Source of the DNA: Acidimicrobiaceae bacterium
Lineage (GTDB): Bacteria; Actinomycetota; Acidimicrobiia; Acidimicrobiales; Salinilacustritrichaceae
DNA length: 6,642 nt
NCBI GenBank assembly: GCA_003476595.1
Contig: DMTU01000013.1
Coordinates: 6,408 to 13,049 of the forward strand
Reading direction: 5' to 3'
Below, one piece after another: positions 5,475 to 6,642 of this stretch (its first letter is position 1; each line of letters begins with the position of its first letter). A model generated the notes under the pieces. It was not told where the DNA came from and did no database searches. It saw nothing but the letters and a program-made list of their open reading frames with translations. The position numbers were made by a program, and so were the translations under genes.

Positions 5475-6642
5475 CGATCCTCGTGGTCGATGCCGGCACG
5501 TCCGGCGTCCGCTCGGTCGCCCTCGACGCCGATGGCACGGTCGTGGCCGAGGTCCTCGTCGAGATCCTGCCGAGCTCGCCCGGGCCGGGCCTCGTGGAGA
5601 TCGACGCCGCCGCCACCGCCCGGGCCGCCCTCGCCACCGCGACGTCCGTGCTGGACCAGGTCGGGTCGGTCGACGCCGTGGGCATCACCAACCAGCGGGC
5701 GTCGACCATCGCCTGGGACGCCCGCTCCGGCGATCCGGTGGGTCCGGGGATCGGCTGGCAGGACCTGCGCACCGTGGGCCGCTGCCTCGCCCTGCAGCCC
5801 GAGGGCATCCGCATCGCCCCGAACGCGTCGGCCACCAAGGCGGAGTGGCTGGTGCAGCACAGCGACGTCCCCGCCGAGCACCTCCGCATCGGCACGGTCG
5901 ACACCTGGCTGGCGTGGGTGCTGTCGGGCGGCTCCGCCCACGTCACCGATGCGTCCAACGCCCTGGTCACCGGGCTCTACGACGTGGCGGCCCGGGACTG
6001 GTCGGACGAGCTCCTCGACCTGCTCGGCGTCCCCCGGTCGGTCCTCGCCACCGTCACCGACTCGAGCGGTGCGCTCGCCGAGGCGACGGCGCTGCCGGGT
6101 TCGCCACCGATCACGGCGCTCATTGGCGATCAGCAGGCGTCCCTGCTCGGGCAGGGCTGCATCCACCCGGGGGACACCAAGCTCACCCTCGGCACCGGCG
6201 GCATGCTCGACATCTGCCTCGGTCCCGACGCCGGCCCGACCCCCGCGCACGGGACGTTCCCCATGATCGGCTGGCGGCTCGGCGGCGTCGACACCTGGGC
6301 TCGGGAGGCGGTGATGCTCTCCGCCGGCACCTGCGTGGAGTGGCTGCGCGACGGCCTCGGCGTCATCGACGACGTCGCCGACAGCGAAGCCCTCGCATCG
6401 TCGGTCCCCGATGCCGGTGACGTCGTGTTCGTCCCGGCCCTGTCCGGCCTGGGCACACCGGTCTGGGACCACGGCGCTCGCGGCCTGCTGGTGGGCATCA
6501 CCCGTGGGACCACTCGGGCGCACCTCGCCCGCGCCGTCCTCGAGGGCGTCGCCCTCCGAGCAGCCGACCTGGTGGACGCTGCGGAGGCCGACACCGGACT
6601 CCGGGCGGACGTCCTCCGCGTCGACGGCGGCATGAGCGCCAA
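5471..6642 (+). CDS. FGGY-family kinase, glycerol-kinase-like with altered substrate pocket (3' end outside window)
   Basis: The first 390 residues of an ATP-dependent polyol/sugar kinase are visible. E. coli GlpK has about 500, so roughly the last 110 are missing. The N-terminal phosphate loop is DAGTSGVRS (residues 7-15). GlpK-like blocks follow: GITNQR (71-76), WQDLRT (96-101), GTVDTWLAW (141-149), VTDASNA, GDQQASLLGQ with catalytic Asp220, LGTGG, VEWLRDGL, PALSGLGTPVWD and LRVDGGM. Compared with E. coli GlpK, the glycerol contacts Arg83, Trp103, Asp245 and Gln246 are kept (Arg76, Trp96, Asp220, Gln221). Glu84 is Ala77, Tyr135 aligns with Asn118, and Phe270 aligns with Met245. The segment between WQDLRT and ATK is about ten residues shorter. 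The scaffold is therefore GlpK-like but glycerol is doubtful as the natural substrate, so I do not call it glpK. ATG 5471 overlaps the preceding stop (ATGA), with a weak GGAAG upstream. No break is seen in the visible part. Confidence 0.88.
   Translation, partial: MTILVVDAGTSGVRSVALDADGTVVAEVLVEILPSSPGPGLVEIDAAATARAALATATSVLDQVGSVDAVGITNQRASTIAWDARSGDPVGPGIGWQDLRTVGRCLALQPEGIRIAPNASATKAEWLVQHSDVPAEHLRIGTVDTWLAWVLSGGSAHVTDASNALVTGLYDVAARDWSDELLDLLGVPRSVLATVTDSSGALAEATALPGSPPITALIGDQQASLLGQGCIHPGDTKLTLGTGGMLDICLGPDAGPTPAHGTFPMIGWRLGGVDTWAREAVMLSAGTCVEWLRDGLGVIDDVADSEALASSVPDAGDVVFVPALSGLGTPVWDHGARGLLVGITRGTTRAHLARAVLEGVALRAADLVDAAEADTGLRADVLRVDGGMSA

Noticed and set aside
5255..6523. A 422-residue - strand open frame opposite the membrane protein and kinase genes.
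   Set aside because: The opposite strand encodes clear FGGY kinase blocks throughout; the antisense product has no recognisable feature.
1..6642. tRNA or rRNA genes, CRISPR repeats, transposase genes, prophage or toxin-antitoxin genes.
   Set aside because: None was seen on either strand. Coding is nearly continuous, composition looks even throughout, and no long repeats were noticed by eye.

Overview
The window is a very GC-rich (roughly 70% or more), densely coded piece of a bacterial chromosome. GTG starts, strong G/C bias at third codon positions, TAnnnT-type -10 elements set directly before GTG starts, and the protein families present all suggest an actinobacterium. An Acidimicrobiia-like lineage is a plausible guess, but the sequence does not prove it. 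All six genes lie on the + strand. No RNA gene, mobile element or CRISPR array was seen, and no stretch over 300 bases lacks a gene.

Layout: (1) positions 3-962 hold the C-terminal part of a DUF885 gluzincin-type metalloprotein whose start lies beyond the left edge. (2) After 20 bases comes glpD (983-2668), an FAD-dependent glycerol-3-phosphate dehydrogenase, probably leaderless. (3) Abutting it is a zinc peptidase of the MtfA/M90 family (2670-3428). (4) A 121-base gap (3429-3549) holds a strong GC-rich hairpin and then a -10-like TACAGT. (5) A second unit begins there: an FAD-linked oxidase closely resembling alkyl-dihydroxyacetonephosphate synthase (AGPS; 3550-5079), a 131-residue four-helix membrane protein (5079-5474), and a glycerol-kinase-like FGGY kinase cut by the right edge (5471-6642). 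The last three are joined by TGATG and ATGA stop/start overlaps and look translationally coupled.

The unifying theme is C3-phosphate metabolism. GlpD makes DHAP from glycerol-3-phosphate and feeds electrons to quinone. AGPS-type enzymes use acyl-DHAP to form the ether bond of ether lipids. FGGY kinases of the GlpK branch phosphorylate small polyols. The kinase keeps the catalytic Asp and the family scaffold but lacks several side chains that hold glycerol in E. coli GlpK, so its substrate is probably not simply glycerol. The most interesting point is the tightly coupled trio of AGPS-like enzyme, small membrane protein and atypical kinase next to glpD. It could be an uncharacterised ether-lipid or glycerol-derivative module. 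That functional link is inferred from gene order and motif matching by eye, not shown directly.
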